Shown here in pieces: positions 22,103-34,391 of a stretch of DNA of 64,000 nt. Numbering within the stretch: the first letter of the stretch is position 1; each line of letters opens with the position of its first letter. The notes below the pieces were generated by a model. The model saw only the letters and a program-made list of their open reading frames with translations. It had not been told where the DNA came from and ran no database searches. Where the stretch lies: contig CM066325.1 of NCBI GenBank assembly GCA_033807775.1, positions 22,439,301-22,503,300 of the forward strand. Direction: 5' to 3'. Position numbers and translations under genes: made by a program. The stretch is from Saussurea involucrata. Its lineage: Eukaryota; Streptophyta; Magnoliopsida; Asterales; Asteraceae.

Positions 22103-23895
22103 TGATGAGTGCATGGAATACACTTACAGACGTGTGCTAATAGAACCAATAAGCAAGTATACTTATATAGAACTATGTCGTCTTTTCAAGTAATAAAATG
22201 GTAAAGATACCAAGTATCGTCCCACAGAGATTGGAGTTAAAATTGCTATTAAAGTATGATGAAAGAAGTGATTTCCGAAGATGATTTGGAAGAAAATATC
22301 TTTGATTTGGTTGGTTGATGATTAACACAGATTCTGATTAACAAGATTAAAAGAGAAGCAAGGGTGTAAGACTTGTGATGTTGTGATAAACCAAATTCTA
22401 GCAGAGCAATGCTACAACATGATGCTGCAGAATAGCAGTGACAAAAACTAGTTTTATTATCTACTTTGAGACACGTTCCTCTCGGATTCTCACCATCCCA
22501 TGATTCCAGTAGCTAGAGCAATCTTATCTCTGAGCAGAACCCAAGATAAAGGAACGATGGAAATGGAGTTCTCAAAGCATATGGCAAAACAAATTCTCTT
22601 TGTTAAAAGTCACTCTCTCGATATAACCCCCATACCTCCCAAGTTTGTGTAATCCTAAGTAGCTTATCTCTAAGTCTACTCCATTTTAACCCTTTGAGAA
22701 AAAGATAACTTATCAAGAATGAATCATTTTAGAAAACAAAAGTAACAACTCTCGTTGTAAGTTACTCTCTCGATATAACCCCTTAAGTCATCCAAATTGA
22801 CGTGCTATTCAATGGCCTATCTCTAGGTCCATGACACTTTAACACTATCAAAGTGATCAATTTGTCAAAGGATTGTATCATCTTGAAGAAACTTGGGTTG
22901 GAATAATAAAACCTCATTTTTGCCACAAACATGCCTACTTTCTTTTGGTCATCACAACACCCTTTGTCTCACACCCAAACTAAGAAGATTAGCTACTCAT
23001 TACAATAAATGAAAAAAAGTAAATGCAAAGTACTTGAAAGGTAAACATGATGATTGGAAGTATAAAGTACTTGGAAATAAAGACTAACTAAAGTAAATGA
23101 CTAAAAATGTAATGACAAGAATGTAAGTAATAAGCCATAAATGACAAGAATACAAATGGAATGTAAATCTATGACTAACAAGAGTAACTACTGAAAAGTA
23201 ATGACAAGAGCATTTAAAGATAAACTAGAGATACAAGAGTAATAAAGGAACTAAGATGTGCAGTTGGGATACTCTCCAGTGCTGCAGCAATGCATACGTG
23301 TATATAAGAACAAAGAAAAATTAAAGGAAGAACACTTGAAGATTTGAAGATTGGAAGAACATTCATATGATTTCTGGAAATAAACTACAGAGAATTTAGA
23401 ACTGATTGAGATCAGTTCCAAAGAGATGATAACAAAAGGCTAGATAGCCCCTCTATATATAACAAAAGGGAGGGGCATCTTTGGTAAACAAAGTGAACTA
23501 CACTAACTAGCAAGTACAACTAGTTAACCAAAAGTACAATAACCAACTAAGCAATTACTTAAACTACCATTACAATCCAAATAGTGTTTCAAGGGTTACA
23601 ACTATCAGATTAATCCCAAAATAATAATTTCCAGCTCATGAATTCGTCTTCTACATCCCCTTGATCACCAGATCCATGGTGCACCAATGCTGCAGCAATA
23701 CCCTGTTTTGAGAGATTTTTTTTCCAAAAACACTTAAGTTAGCCTACCAACACAGTAAAACACGCAAATCATGATCCCTAGCTCCAGGAAAGTAAAACAA
23801 GATAAAAAAGACTCAAAGTTGGGATTTTAGAATGAAAAAGTCCTAACTAAACTAAAGAAATAAGTGCTTAAGTACTCAAAATTGAGCACTTATCA
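22103..23895. mobile_element. Solo LTR, probably of an Athila/Tat-like element
   Basis: The block starts TGATGAGTGC and ends GCACTTATCA, an imperfect inverted pair. It is flanked by the 5-bp duplication ATGTG (22098-22102 and 23896-23900). Its 1.8 kb are noncoding. Near the left end is a CCAAGTATCGTCCCACAG block that I recognise from common plant LTR repeats. The TGAT...ATCA ends resemble those of the Athila-like element nearby, so I assign it to that lineage with moderate confidence. The absence of internal retrotransposon sequence makes it a solo LTR. Confidence 0.75.
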
Positions 23896-25607
23896 ATGTG
23901 GTTGAGGTAATCTTATATTTTCTTCATCTAAGAAATTAGGGTTTTGGTATTATTTGGTGGTTTTGAAGTTTTATGTTGGGGGAAACGATTCTAAGTGTTT
24001 GGAGATGAATATCCATGGTTGGAAACTTATGGATCTAGTTTTTTGGAAGATTTGGCTTGAAGATGCAAGTTTCTTCAAAGGAGCTCAAGTTTGGGGAAAA
24101 TCTAGATTTAGCCTAAATCTAGCAAGGTGAGTTCAAGTTGATTTGTGAAAACGTTGTACATGCCAAAAATGTTATTTTCCAAGTATTTGTGTGTTTTACT
24201 TAAAATTATCAATGGTTGAGTTATTTGGTGAGTTTAATCTTTTGAAGTGTTTAACTTATTATACTTTGTAAAACACCCATATTTGGGATTTTTAGATATT
24301 TTGATGTGTAGAAACCACAAATATGCCGTTAAGTGAATTATTGCTCAAATGAAGTTTATTCAATGGTTTAAGCATGTTGGTGTAATTGATTTTGTAAACC
24401 ATTTGGGAAAATGCACATTTTCGTGTCATGAGTCATTTTGAGAATTATAAGAGTATGAGTCCATTAGGGAAACCATTCGTTTTAACCCGTGACGAGTTTT
24501 GGGTTAATGATGATTTGTGGTATACGTTTACCTAAGCGATGTTTAAATGCATTTTATATTACGAGGACCGTTATTTATTGGTCTAATAGGTTTTGAGCAT
24601 TTTGCTCGGTTTTGACTTTAAGGGAGTCTTTGGGAACATTTTGTCCGATTTTGATGGCTCAATGTGGAGTCCTATCTATGGTTTGCATTTATTGCAACTT
24701 ATTGCATTTTACTGCATATTATTGATATTTGTGTGCTCGAGTGCTTTAGTCATTTCTGGATAGGCATGTAATTGTAGACTGTGTTGCATTGGATCCATAG
24801 GCACGTAAGTCAGTCTTTATTTGATGGTCTACTGGGTGTTACGGGATTTGACCGGACCCATGTTTTATGACATTTACTTTTCAAGGGTACACTAGGAGGG
24901 CTGAGTCCGGTTGAGCTATCATGATTGATGGGCGTTTATGACCTTCGCTATGTCGGGGCAATGCCATGGTTGTAACCCCGCTTATGTCGAGCCTTTGGTG
25001 GTATTCATGTTAATATTCCGCTAAGGTCAGCTGTCTCTTTGGGTGTGTCTTGAAAGGAGTCGTAGGGACACTTGGGCTTTTATGTCGTGAAGTGCCATAC
25101 GATTAACGTTGTATAAGTGGCATACTTTTGTGTTTCTCCACTCTCAATGGATACAGGTCTCCCCCGTCGTCGACCAACATTACTTTGGATATTATAATGT
25201 CCTTGTTTTATCATCGTTGGTCTTGTGCGATTGACTGCAATTGATGACTTTAATATTGGATTTCCCTCCATGTATATTAAAGTTTGAATGAAGCAGGTCA
25301 TTTCCATATTTATGGTATTTGGACTTCATTACATTTTACGTTAGTGTGAGTATTGGTTCGTATCATGTTTTTGGTGAAGTATTATACTTATATGGACTGT
25401 TTTTCCATGATTTATGGGTTGAGTATTATGGCACCATCCGTGTTTGGAGGTTTTGCATAATATAGATTTATTCACGTTTTGTGTGAGTTTGGATTGGAAT
25501 TCATTTTGGAAAACACTATATACATTTTGGAAACTTTTCGCATAGATTTTGTGTGCGTTGGAAAATGAGTCGTTTACATCATTTTCATAAATTCTTTTGG
25601 AAATCAT

Positions 25608-26180
25608 AATCTAAGCCACAAACTTTCATTCAACTATTTACCTTTACTCGGTGGGACTGGGGGGACTCGGTGGGACTGAGCTAGTACAACTATTTACCTT
25701 TACTCGGTGGGACCGGGGGCTCGGTGGGACTGAGATGGTATTGTTATATTTTTGTGTACTCGGTGGGACCGAGGTTTGTATGTATGCATGAATCATTATG
25801 TGGCTTCATATTCATTGTAGTGGTGATGTTGCCTACTTGCGGGTAGGGGCGTTATACGTGGGGTTGCTACCTGCGTGTGTGGTAGGACTCACTAAGCGTT
25901 TAGCTTACCCTTTTCCCAATTTGTTGTGGTTTCAGGTGCGAGTGGCGGTCGAGCATGACGGTACACACACACTACGCGCGAAATGCCGAGAGTTGTTTAA
26001 AATTTCACTTTCGACCCTTTGGATTTTAGTTCATAAAATTTCCGCTGTATAAACTTTATTGGCTAATTGAGTTAACGACATTATTTCCAATTAAGTTTCG
26101 AATTATTAAATTATGGTTGTTTTATAATGAAGTGCATGTTTTCAAAATTTTTTATTCCTTGTAATTTTTGGGACGTTACA
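25608..26180 (+). repeat. 5' LTR remnant of the Tekay-type element
   Basis: From about 25640 to the end GGGACGTTACA it is nearly identical to 32935-33464. Left of that, the expected TGTAAAGCCC start is absent and about 30 bp of unplaced sequence precede it. The shared part includes a minisatellite of CTCGGTGGGACTGAG units. Confidence 0.75.
25652..25766. repeat. CTCGGTGGGAC minisatellite in the 5' LTR remnant
   Basis: Five units of CTCGGTGGGACYGRG are separated by short spacers. Units of the form CTCGGT-GGG-ACCGAG are perfect 6-bp hairpins. The same array is in the 3' LTR at about 32930-33060. Confidence 0.85.
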
Positions 26181-26183
26181 ACT

Positions 26184-26195
26184 TGGTATCAGAGC
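26184..26195 (+). promoter_or_regulatory. Primer-binding site, initiator Met tRNA (Tekay-type)
   Basis: TGGTATCAGAGC lies three bases after the LTR end. It is the standard site complementary to the 3' end of plant initiator tRNA-Met. Confidence 0.92.
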
Positions 26196-26980
26196 ACATC
26201 TTGAGTGAATCAAGCACATCTCGGTGTGTTTGGTCTCAAGTTGCGGCTAAGAGATCTTTAAATTCTTTTACTAAAATCTTTTAAAAATTAAATGAAAAGA
26301 GAAAACCCGTTCGGGAAACGGTGATCGTGGGCGCAGTGTGTACAGTCAGCCGACGCCAACCTGGAAGGTAAGGAGCTTAGTGTATTTATCGCTTTCTAGG
26401 CATAGTGTGTGCATGCTAGATTACTTATGTGGACTTTATGGTACTGTATGTTTGTTACTTGCTAATAGGAACTCATGCTAGCTTTGATAGGTTGTTAAGT
26501 GAATGCACCTTAGGTGGTATGCAATAGGAACTGAATAGCCTTAGAATATTGGATTTAGTTCTATTGCGCAGCTCTTGTTTGAGTCCAACCGTTGTAGGAT
26601 AGAATCTCATATTTGAATGTCTATCTGGCTCCACTGTATACGACTGTGCGTTTACGAGGCGACTCGTCAGGGCTAGTGGGGGTTCCGTCCTAACAAGGGT
26701 AGTGGGGTGACATGACTTTTCTGGGGAATTAGGAAAAGTGGTTACATATGCCGGAATGGGCATATGTGTTTAATTGTGGTAAGCAACTACTTGGACGTCC
26801 CGGGACAGGACTCGAAACGAGTAAGGATAGGTGTGAAGGGTAGTAGCAGAGCTCCTACTATCTGAAGCACAAGATCCATGCTCGAGTCGGGGAGAGTCAC
26901 GAGGAAGCCAAGGAGTGGAGCGTGAGCGTAGTAGGGTGAGCTACTTGTGCTAATAACTCTCTGAAATTTCTTTTTCTAGA
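26196..26980 (+). other. Leader between primer site and gag (Tekay-type)
   Basis: About 0.8 kb without a credible ORF. It would form the 5' untranslated leader of the genomic RNA, where packaging signals are expected. No specific structure was identified. Confidence 0.55.
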
Positions 26981-29900
26981 ATGGTCAACACTAGAAGGAA
27001 CGGCGCGGCTGGGCCGCAGGCTGGGGCAGGGCTTACTGAGGAGCGTGTTAGGGAGCTGATTGCTACTGAGGTATCTCACGCGATCGGGGAGGCGATTCCC
27101 GAGATCATCACCGCCATTCGAGATGAGGTGGTGATCCTACTGGAGGAGCGTATTGCAGCTATTCCACTGCCTACGGAGGGTCAGCCCCATACCCGAGAGT
27201 TCCAGTATCGGGATCTCTCTGCCTGTTCCCCGCCAGAGTTTAAGGGAGACCCGAATCCGATTACCAGCATGCGGTGGGTATCCGACATGGAGTTTGCTTT
27301 TCTGACCAGTGGCTGACCGGACAATCTAAAGGTCTGTTTTGCAGTAAACATACTTCGTGACGGCGCGAAGGATTGGTGCGCCACGGCATTGACGCCTGCC
27401 GAGCGCACTACCTTGACTTGGGATGAGTTTGTCACTCGTTTCCGTGCAGAGTATGTACCGCCCATAGAGATGGAGCGAATCGCTAAGGAGTTCCTGGAGC
27501 TCACACAGACAACAGAGACGGTAAAGGAGATGAACAGAAAATTCACCGAGATGGCATTATTTTGTCCCCAGTATGCTGCCTCGGAAGAGATGAAGATGTC
27601 GCGGTATAAAGATATGTTGCGCACGGAGATCCGGGAATTTGTTAGCACAGCACAGTATGCTTCATTATCTGCCATGATGGACGCGGCTCGGAGGAGGGAG
27701 CTTGAGCTGGAGACCCAAGCGAAGAAGCGGAAGGCGGCACAGCCAGTGACGCCTATCTCGGCAGTGCCGAAGCGGTCGAGGTTCATAGATACGCGCGCGG
27801 GTTCTAGGAGTGGCGGGTTTAAGCCCAGGGATACCGGAACGAAGAGAGTTGAGGGGTGTTTTAAGTGTGGCCAACCCGGTCACCTTAGCCGGGATTGTAA
27901 GGTGCCGCTAGTGGTCTGATTCAACTGTAATCAGACAGGCCATGTAAGGGCCAACTGTCCGAGAGCAGGGGTAGCTATTGGGAGTGGAGCACAGAGAACG
28001 CCTGGGAATGCCCCGTTGCGCATCACTGATGGTCGAGCTGGTCAGCCGGGGGCGGGAGCGGCCCGAGGTAGAGTTCACCAGTTGACGGTGGATGAGGCAC
28101 AGGCGACGCCTAAAGTGGTTACAGGTATATCCCTTGCTTCTTTCTTTTTGTCTTTCCTTTCCATGTCATGTATTTACTTGTGGTTAAATTATATGTTAGG
28201 TACATTCCTAGTTAACTCGGTGCCTGCGGTTGTGATGTTTGATAGCGGGGCTACTCACTCTTTTGTGTCTCGCACTTTTAGCGAGGGTTTGGGCCGAGTT
28301 GTAGGACGTTTGCGTTATCCTCTTGTTGTTGAGGTGGCTGATGATAGGACCTTGACGGTCACGGACGTGTTTCGCGGGTGCACCTTAGAGATCTCAGGAG
28401 TGAGGTTTCCCATTGACCTGATCCCGATTGCTATGCGGGAGCTTTGTGTGATTGTGGGCATGGATTGGATGGATAAGTTCGACGCGGAGATCGTTTGTCG
28501 TCACAAACAAGTGCGAGTTCGAACCCCAAGCGGGGGAGAACTGTTAGTACAGGGAGATTCGTCTAGACGGACTACGGCCATATGTTCGGCTGCGAGAGTT
28601 CGGAGGTACCTTCAGCATAGTGGGCAGGGATATTTGACATACGTGATATACACGCGGGTTGGGAAAGCGAAGGAGTATGCGGAAGACGTACCTGTTGTAC
28701 GGGAGTTCACCGATGTGTTTCCCGAGGAATTGCCGGGGATACCTCCCGAGCGACAGGTAGAGTTTCGGATCGATCTGATCCCGGGTGATGCTCCGGTGGC
28801 CAAGGCACCCTATCGCCTGGCCCCACCGGAAATGAAAGAGCTGTACGCCCAGTTGCAGGAACTTCTAGAAAAGGAGTTCATTAGACCGAGCTGTTCGCCG
28901 TGGGGAGCACCTATCTTATTCGTGAAGAAGAAGGACGGGTCACAGCGGATGTGCATAGATTACCGGGAGCTGAATAAGCTTACGGTAAAGAATCGTTATC
29001 CTTTGCCAAGGATTGACGATTTATTCGACCAGCTTCAGGGAGCCTCGTGGTTCTCTAAGATTGATTTACGGTCGGGGTACCACCAGATGCGGGTAAGGAG
29101 TGAGGACACGGAGAAGACGGCCTTCCGTACGCGGTACGGCCATTACGAGTTTGTGGTGATGCCTTTTCGACTCACCAATGCACCTGCAGCGTTCATGGAC
29201 CTCATGAACCGAGTGTGTAGTCCGATGTTGGACCGATCGGTGATTGTGTTCATCGATGATATTTTGGTGTATTCAAAGACCGACGAGGAGCACGAGATGC
29301 ATCTTCGAGAAGTGTTGGAAGTATTGAGGCGAGAGAAGTTATACGCTAAGTTTTCCAAGTGCGAGTTCTGGTTACGAGAGGTCCAGTTCCTAGGACATGT
29401 CGTGAACCAGGATGGTATTATGGTCGACCCAGCTAAGATTTCAGCGGTGATGAGGTGGGAGGTGCCGAAGACTCCTACCGAGGTGCGAAGCTTTCTAGGA
29501 TTGGCGGGATATTATCGAAGGTTTATTCAGGATTTCTCCAAGATCGCGTTGCCTATGACGCGATTGACAAAGAAATCTGCGGCTTTCAGCTGGGGTGAGG
29601 AACAACAGAAGGCGTTCGAGGAGCTACGCAGGCGTTTGTGCGAGGCTCCTGTGTTAACCTTGCCCGAGGGCATGGAGGATTTGGTAGTATATTGTGACGC
29701 CTCACATCAGGGTTTGGGTGTAATGCTTATGCAGCGCGGCAAGGTCATATCCTACGCTTCTAGGCAGCTGAAGCCCCACGAAGCGAATTACCCGACTCAT
29801 GACCTGGAGTTGGGAGCGGTCGTGTTTGCCCTTAAAATTTGGAGGCACTACCTCTATGGTGTCAAGTGTATGATCTACACTGACCATAAGAGCCTCAAGT

Positions 29901-31534
29901 ACTTGATGGATCAGCAGAACCTTAATATGCGTCAGCGAAGGTGGCTCGATGTGGTTAAGGATTATGACTGCGAGATACTTTACCACCCGGGTAAAGCGAA
30001 CGTGGTCGCGGACGCACTCAATCGACATCCGGTCGGTGAGCCACTGAGGGGTTTATGTCAGCGATTGACAGTGGTTACACCTATCCTGGAGTCGATAGGA
30101 AGCGCTCAGGAGGTGGCTGTCTTGGAGGAAAATGCAAAGCGGGAAAGAGTGTCGGGGGAAATCCCGAATTTTGTTCGTGATAGTCGGGGGCTGTTAACTC
30201 GACATGGTAGGGTCTGGGTTCCATTCATCGGTGGGAACCGGCATGTACTAATGGATGAGGCGCATAAGTCCACGTTCTCGATTCACCCGGGAGCTACAAA
30301 GTTGTACAGAGACTTGCGTGAAGGTTACTGGTGGCCCGGCCTGAAGCGGGATGTTGCTAGATGTGTTGAGGTATGTATGACCTGTCGGAAGGTCAAAGCG
30401 GAACATCAACGACCACATGGGAAATTGCAACCGTTGGAGGTCCCGGTTTGGAAATGGGAAAAGATTACTATGGATTTCATAACGAAACTCCCTAGGACTC
30501 CCCGTGGGAATGATGCCATTTGGGTGATCGTTGACCGGCTGACCAAAAGTGCTCACTTCTTGGCCATCAGGGAGAGCTCCTCGGCGGAGAAGCTTGCGGA
30601 GGTGTTTGTACGTGAGATCGTGGCCAGGCACGGGGTGCCAGTTTCAATTGTCTCCGACAAGGACACTCGTTTTACCTCCCGGTTTTGGGAGAAGTTCCAG
30701 TCGGAGATGGGTACACGGTTACACTTTAGCACGACTTTCCATCCACAGACGGACGGACAGAGCGAGCGAACCATTCAGACCCTCGAGGATATGCTTCGAG
30801 CTTGTGTCATCGATTTTGGAGGTAGTTGGGATCAGTACCTACCTTTGGCAGAATTCTCCTACAACAACAGCTATCACTCTAGTATTGGCATGCCGCCGTA
30901 CGAGTTGTTGTACGGTAGGAAGTGCAGGACACCCGTTTGTTGGGGTGAGGTTGGTCATCGGGTGTTAGGGAGTACTGACATTGTTTTGAAGACGACCGAC
31001 ATGATTCAGATGGTGCAGGACCGTTTGGTTACTGCACAGAGTCGGCAGAAGAGCTACGCCGACAAAAGGTGATCCGACTTAGAGTTTCAAGTGGGTGATT
31101 ATGTTTTGTTGAAGGTTTCACCCTGGAAAGGGGTGATCCGGTTTCGTAAGCGGGGGAAGCTAGGGCCTCGTTATATTGGGCCTTACCGGATTATCGCCCG
31201 TGTGGGGAAAGTGGCTTACCGTTTAGAGCTACCCGAGGAACTGAGTTTGATTCACAACACTTTCCACGTTTCGCAATTGCGGAAGTGTGTGAGGGATGAG
31301 TCTGCAGTAATACCTCTCGAAGATGTTCAGATCGACGAGCGGCTTAATTACGTGGAAAATCCGGTTGCCGTTCTTGATAGGAGGACGAGAACCTCGCGTA
31401 ACAAGGTCATTGGTTTGGTGAAGGTCCAATGGAAGCATTGAAAGGGTTCCGAGTGGACTTGGGAACCTGAAGCGGAGATGCGAGAGAACTATCCGGAGTT
31501 GTTTGCGGGTGTAGACTTCGAGGACGAAGTCTAA
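26981..31534 (+). pseudogene. gag-pol polyprotein of the Tekay-type chromovirus, four nonsense mutations
   Basis: One frame of 1,518 codons is interrupted by TGA at 27314, 27917, 31070 and 31439. In order it shows a gag domain (LTWDEFVTRFRAEYVPP), a CCHC knuckle (CFKCGQPGHLSRDC), a retropepsin (FDSGATHSFVS), and reverse transcriptase with KIDLRSGYHQMRV and VFIDDILVYS. RNase H (VVYCDASHQGLGVML, IYTDHKSLKYL) follows, then integrase with its zinc-binding end (HPGATKLYRDL, CMTCRKVK) and catalytic DDE blocks (DFITKLPRTP, VSDKDTRF). The C-terminal chromodomain contains VQWKH, then the fourth stop, then GSEWTWEPEAEM. A possible 75-nt intron lies at 28125-28199. The second stop destroys the first cysteine of what looks like a second zinc knuckle (FNCNQTGHVRANC). 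Confidence 0.93.
28125..28199 (+). other. Candidate 75-nt intron between gag and protease
   Basis: The segment starts GTATATCC after ACAG and ends TATGTTAG before GTACATTCC. It is T-rich like a plant intron, and its length is a multiple of three with no stop. Read through, it adds 25 strongly hydrophobic residues (LASFFLSFLSMSCIYLWL). Removed, it gives VVTGTFLVNSVPAVVMFDSG, which matches the usual sequence before the Tekay protease. Confidence 0.6.
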
Positions 31535-31551
31535 TTCAAGCGGGGGAGAGT
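31535..31551 (+). promoter_or_regulatory. Polypurine tract of the Tekay-type element
   Basis: The G-rich run AAGCGGGGGAGAG lies directly upstream of the 3' LTR start, just after the gag-pol stop. It is the expected plus-strand primer site. Confidence 0.8.
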
Positions 31552-33464
31552 TGTAAAGCCCGTGTCCCGGTATGGTTTTGAATTTTGCTTAATGTATTTA
31601 TTTTATTGTCGTTTAAGCGAGTCTTGTTAACGGAAGTTGTCAAGGGAGACCTTGAATGTTATGTGTGGCAAACCTTACTCTCTCTTTTGCATTATTATGG
31701 AAAATCAGGGACCAAAAGTGTCAAGTGTTGGGACCTAGGGGGTTAATTGCGAAAATGGGTGTTTTGGGGGCATGTGATCGGCCAAGAGAGGGGACCGACC
31801 CCCCCTTCTCTTCTTCGTTTTCTTGCAGCTGGTATCTCCTCATACCCTAAGACCCCCCTTCCTTTTTGTTGTTGTTGTTGTGTTCAACCGAGAAGTAAAG
31901 AAACCAGGAGAGCGAGAGAGAAATCGAGAGGGAAAGGGAGTGTGGTCGCCGGCGAGAGGAGAGAGAGGGAGAGTGTTCGCCGGAGAGTGAGAGACGCCGG
32001 GAAGGAGAGGAACGCCGCTGCTTGCTACCGGAATCGGGAAGAAGGAGGAGTTGCAGCGAGGTAATCGTTCGTTTTCCTTTCCGTGTCTTTTCGTTTTGTT
32101 CGTCGCGAGAATACCGCCAGCCACCACCACCGCCGGAGGCGGCAGTGGGTGGTGCATGGTTTTGTTCAGCCCATGTTAACCCTAATTCAGTAAGTCATGT
32201 TTCTTCGTGGGTCTGTTTGGATTAAGATAACTTATTGGGTTCAAGTTCAAAAGTTATCATTTTATGTAAATCGTGCAGTTTCTGTCCTGTTTTGTAAAAG
32301 CTATATCTGCTGCTAGGAATGTCGGATTGGGATGGAACTAGTGCCAAAAGTTCCCATTCTGAGTCTAGTAACCTTTTTATGTTTTGTGGAAAAACCAGTT
32401 CGGGCCATAGCTAGTGTCAAATTGCCATTTTATACGGACAGGTCCTGTTTTAGCTGCTCTGAGAGGTGTTTTTGTAAAATTCATATAGAGTGCTAGGAAT
32501 ATCGTTAGGACGCGTACGATACGTCCTTGGAACCATAAGACATTGAACTTCCTGAATGTGGAATTAGATTTTTGGTTTGATCAGTTTAGCAGGGGTAAAA
32601 TGGGTCCCGAACAGACCTGCGTTTTTAGTATAAAAGCTGGAATTTTAGTTTTGTTAAACTAGTAAAAGTGTCGTGAGTTGGGACCTTCCGTTGACGTTTT
32701 TAGTGCGTATTTAGGTGGGAAAAAGTGAGGAAGGTTGACGTGCTGGTGTTGCGGCTCGGGAGCGCGTCGCTTTGCTTTGAGGTGAGTTCTCTCACCGCGT
32801 AGTTAGGAATTTCATGTATATCGTTGTTTTTGTGCTATGTGTTATTACGTGTTTACGTGGACCAATTTTGATGGGATGATTTAGCTATGATTGTTGAATT
32901 TATATGTGGATTATTTGTGCTTGCGTACACCTCAGTGGGACTGGGGGGACTCGGTGGGACTGAGCTAGTACAACTATTTACCTTTACTCGGTGGGACCGG
33001 GGGCTCGGTGGGACTGAGGTGGTATTGTTATATTTTTGTGTACTCGGTGGGACCGAGGTTTGTATGTATGCATGAATCATTATGTGGCTTCATATTCATT
33101 GTAGTGGTGATGTTGCCTACTTGCGGGTGGAGGCGTTATACGTGGGGTTGCTACCTGCGTGTGTGGTAGGACTCACTAAGCGTTTAGCTTACCCTTTTCC
33201 CAATTTGTTGTGGTTTCAGGTGCGAGTGGCGGTCGAGCATGACGGTACACACACACTACGCGCGAAATGCCGAGAGTTGTTTAAAATTTCACTTTCGACC
33301 CTTTGGATTTTAGTTCATAAAATTTCCGCTGTATAAACTTTATTGGCTAATTGAGTTAACGACATTATTTCCAATTAAGTTTCGAATTATTAAATTATGG
33401 TTGTTTTATAATGAAGTGCATGTTTTCAATTTTTTTTATTCCTTGTAATTTTTGGGACGTTACA
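31552..33464 (+). repeat. 3' LTR of the Tekay-type element
   Basis: 1,913 bp, from TGTAAAGCCCGTG to GGGACGTTACA. It contains the CTCGGTGGGACTGAG minisatellite at about 32930-33060. The frames read across it, including those near 31656-32225, look fortuitous. Confidence 0.9.
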
Positions 33465-33842
33465 ATCATGTTATAAACTCTTGAACTCACTAGGCGTTAG
33501 TCTAACCTTTTTATTTGTCGGCATGTACAACAGGTTCAGGTTGGGAGTAATTCTAGTGATACTGCGAAAGGTCGAGTGCTAGTAATGTGCTCGAGAAGTA
33601 AATTGGTTAAGTGAAGTCTTCCGCGTTAATTTTTGGGAATAACGATTTGTACTTGAGTTAAGTAAACACCCGATGTGAATTTAGCCTTTGTAATAAGACT
33701 TGGGTTATAAATTGTTTGAGGTTAATCATAGATTTTAATTTGAGGTATTTCTCGTATTGGTTTATAGGAAGAAATTCTATTCTTTTGGATGTGTTATTGA
33801 AAATTTTATTTAGTTGCTCTTTCCCAATTTGAGGGTGTTATA

Positions 33843-34391
33843 AGTTGGTATCAGAGCTTAAGTTTGAGAGAATTAGGTGTTGATTCTTAGATACCTAGAC
33901 TCAAACTAGCGTTCTTTTAAGTGAATGAAAGTGAAATTTCAACATTAGGCACTTTAAGATAGGATATTTTGAGGTCAATGGAGTCGCTAGAAACGAGAAT
34001 CGCGTCGAGGGTAGCAAGGATAATCATGTACGGTACGTTCATAATTGCACCTGGCCAGTGTTATGGTGAACCTACTAGTTACATGTGCATACTTGGACTA
34101 CTTTGTGGTGATGATCGTTGGGGTAGTGAAGCAGTTTGTAAGCGAATAGTCGTTAGAAGAGGTTGATGATTTTAGCATCTACCATTTGGAATGACAGTAA
34201 GCATGGTGATTGCATTAAGTGGACCATTTCGGGTCGAAGTTGATGGTTAGATTAGAACCATGGGCTTATTGAATCGACCTTAATTCGAGGAGAAATTGTA
34301 AAGTGAATCGATGTAACCTTCAATTTGTCTTAAGATGTTTGAGCATCCAGATGACGATAGTGTGACCGGAGGAACTTGGAGGAGTGTGGCT
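33843..34391 (+). other. Leader of the old gypsy element that carried the broken LTR
   Basis: A TGGTATCAGAGC primer site lies at 33846-33857, right after the end of the old LTR. About 0.5 kb of noncoding leader-like sequence follows. Its gag is not present. The sequence changes character at about 34390, where copia-related DNA begins. The exact junction could not be placed. Confidence 0.5.

Larger units (their letters stand above)
25608..33464 (+). mobile_element. Tekay-type chromovirus (Ty3/gypsy) with a truncated 5' LTR
   Basis: The element comprises a 5' LTR remnant (25608-26180), a Met primer site, a gag-pol frame with chromodomain (26981-31534), a purine tract and a full 3' LTR (31552-33464). 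ATCAT occurs at 25603-25607 and again at 33465-33469, a candidate target duplication. The 5' LTR matches the 3' LTR only from about 25640 onward, so roughly the first 1.35 kb are missing. The coding frame carries four stops. It cannot move by itself. Confidence 0.85.
14225..33842 (+). mobile_element. Old Ty3/gypsy LTR broken into four pieces by later insertions
   Basis: I infer one LTR from the pieces 14225-14466, 21878-22102, 23901-25602 and 33470-33842. The first three joins are supported by target duplications of the inserted elements (AGCCC, ATGTG) and a possible ATCAT. The last piece ends TTGAGGGTGTTATA and is followed at once by TGGTATCAGAGC, the usual initiator-Met primer site. It also contains the AACTCACTAGGCG and ACAGGTTCAGGT blocks common near the end of gypsy LTRs. 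The left boundary is uncertain. It is placed at a TGTGACATTGG start because the copia frame is lost there. Confidence 0.5.

Noticed and set aside
33969..34166. 65-codon ORF in the leader of the old gypsy element
   Set aside because: It has no gag features and stops quickly. It is probably fortuitous.
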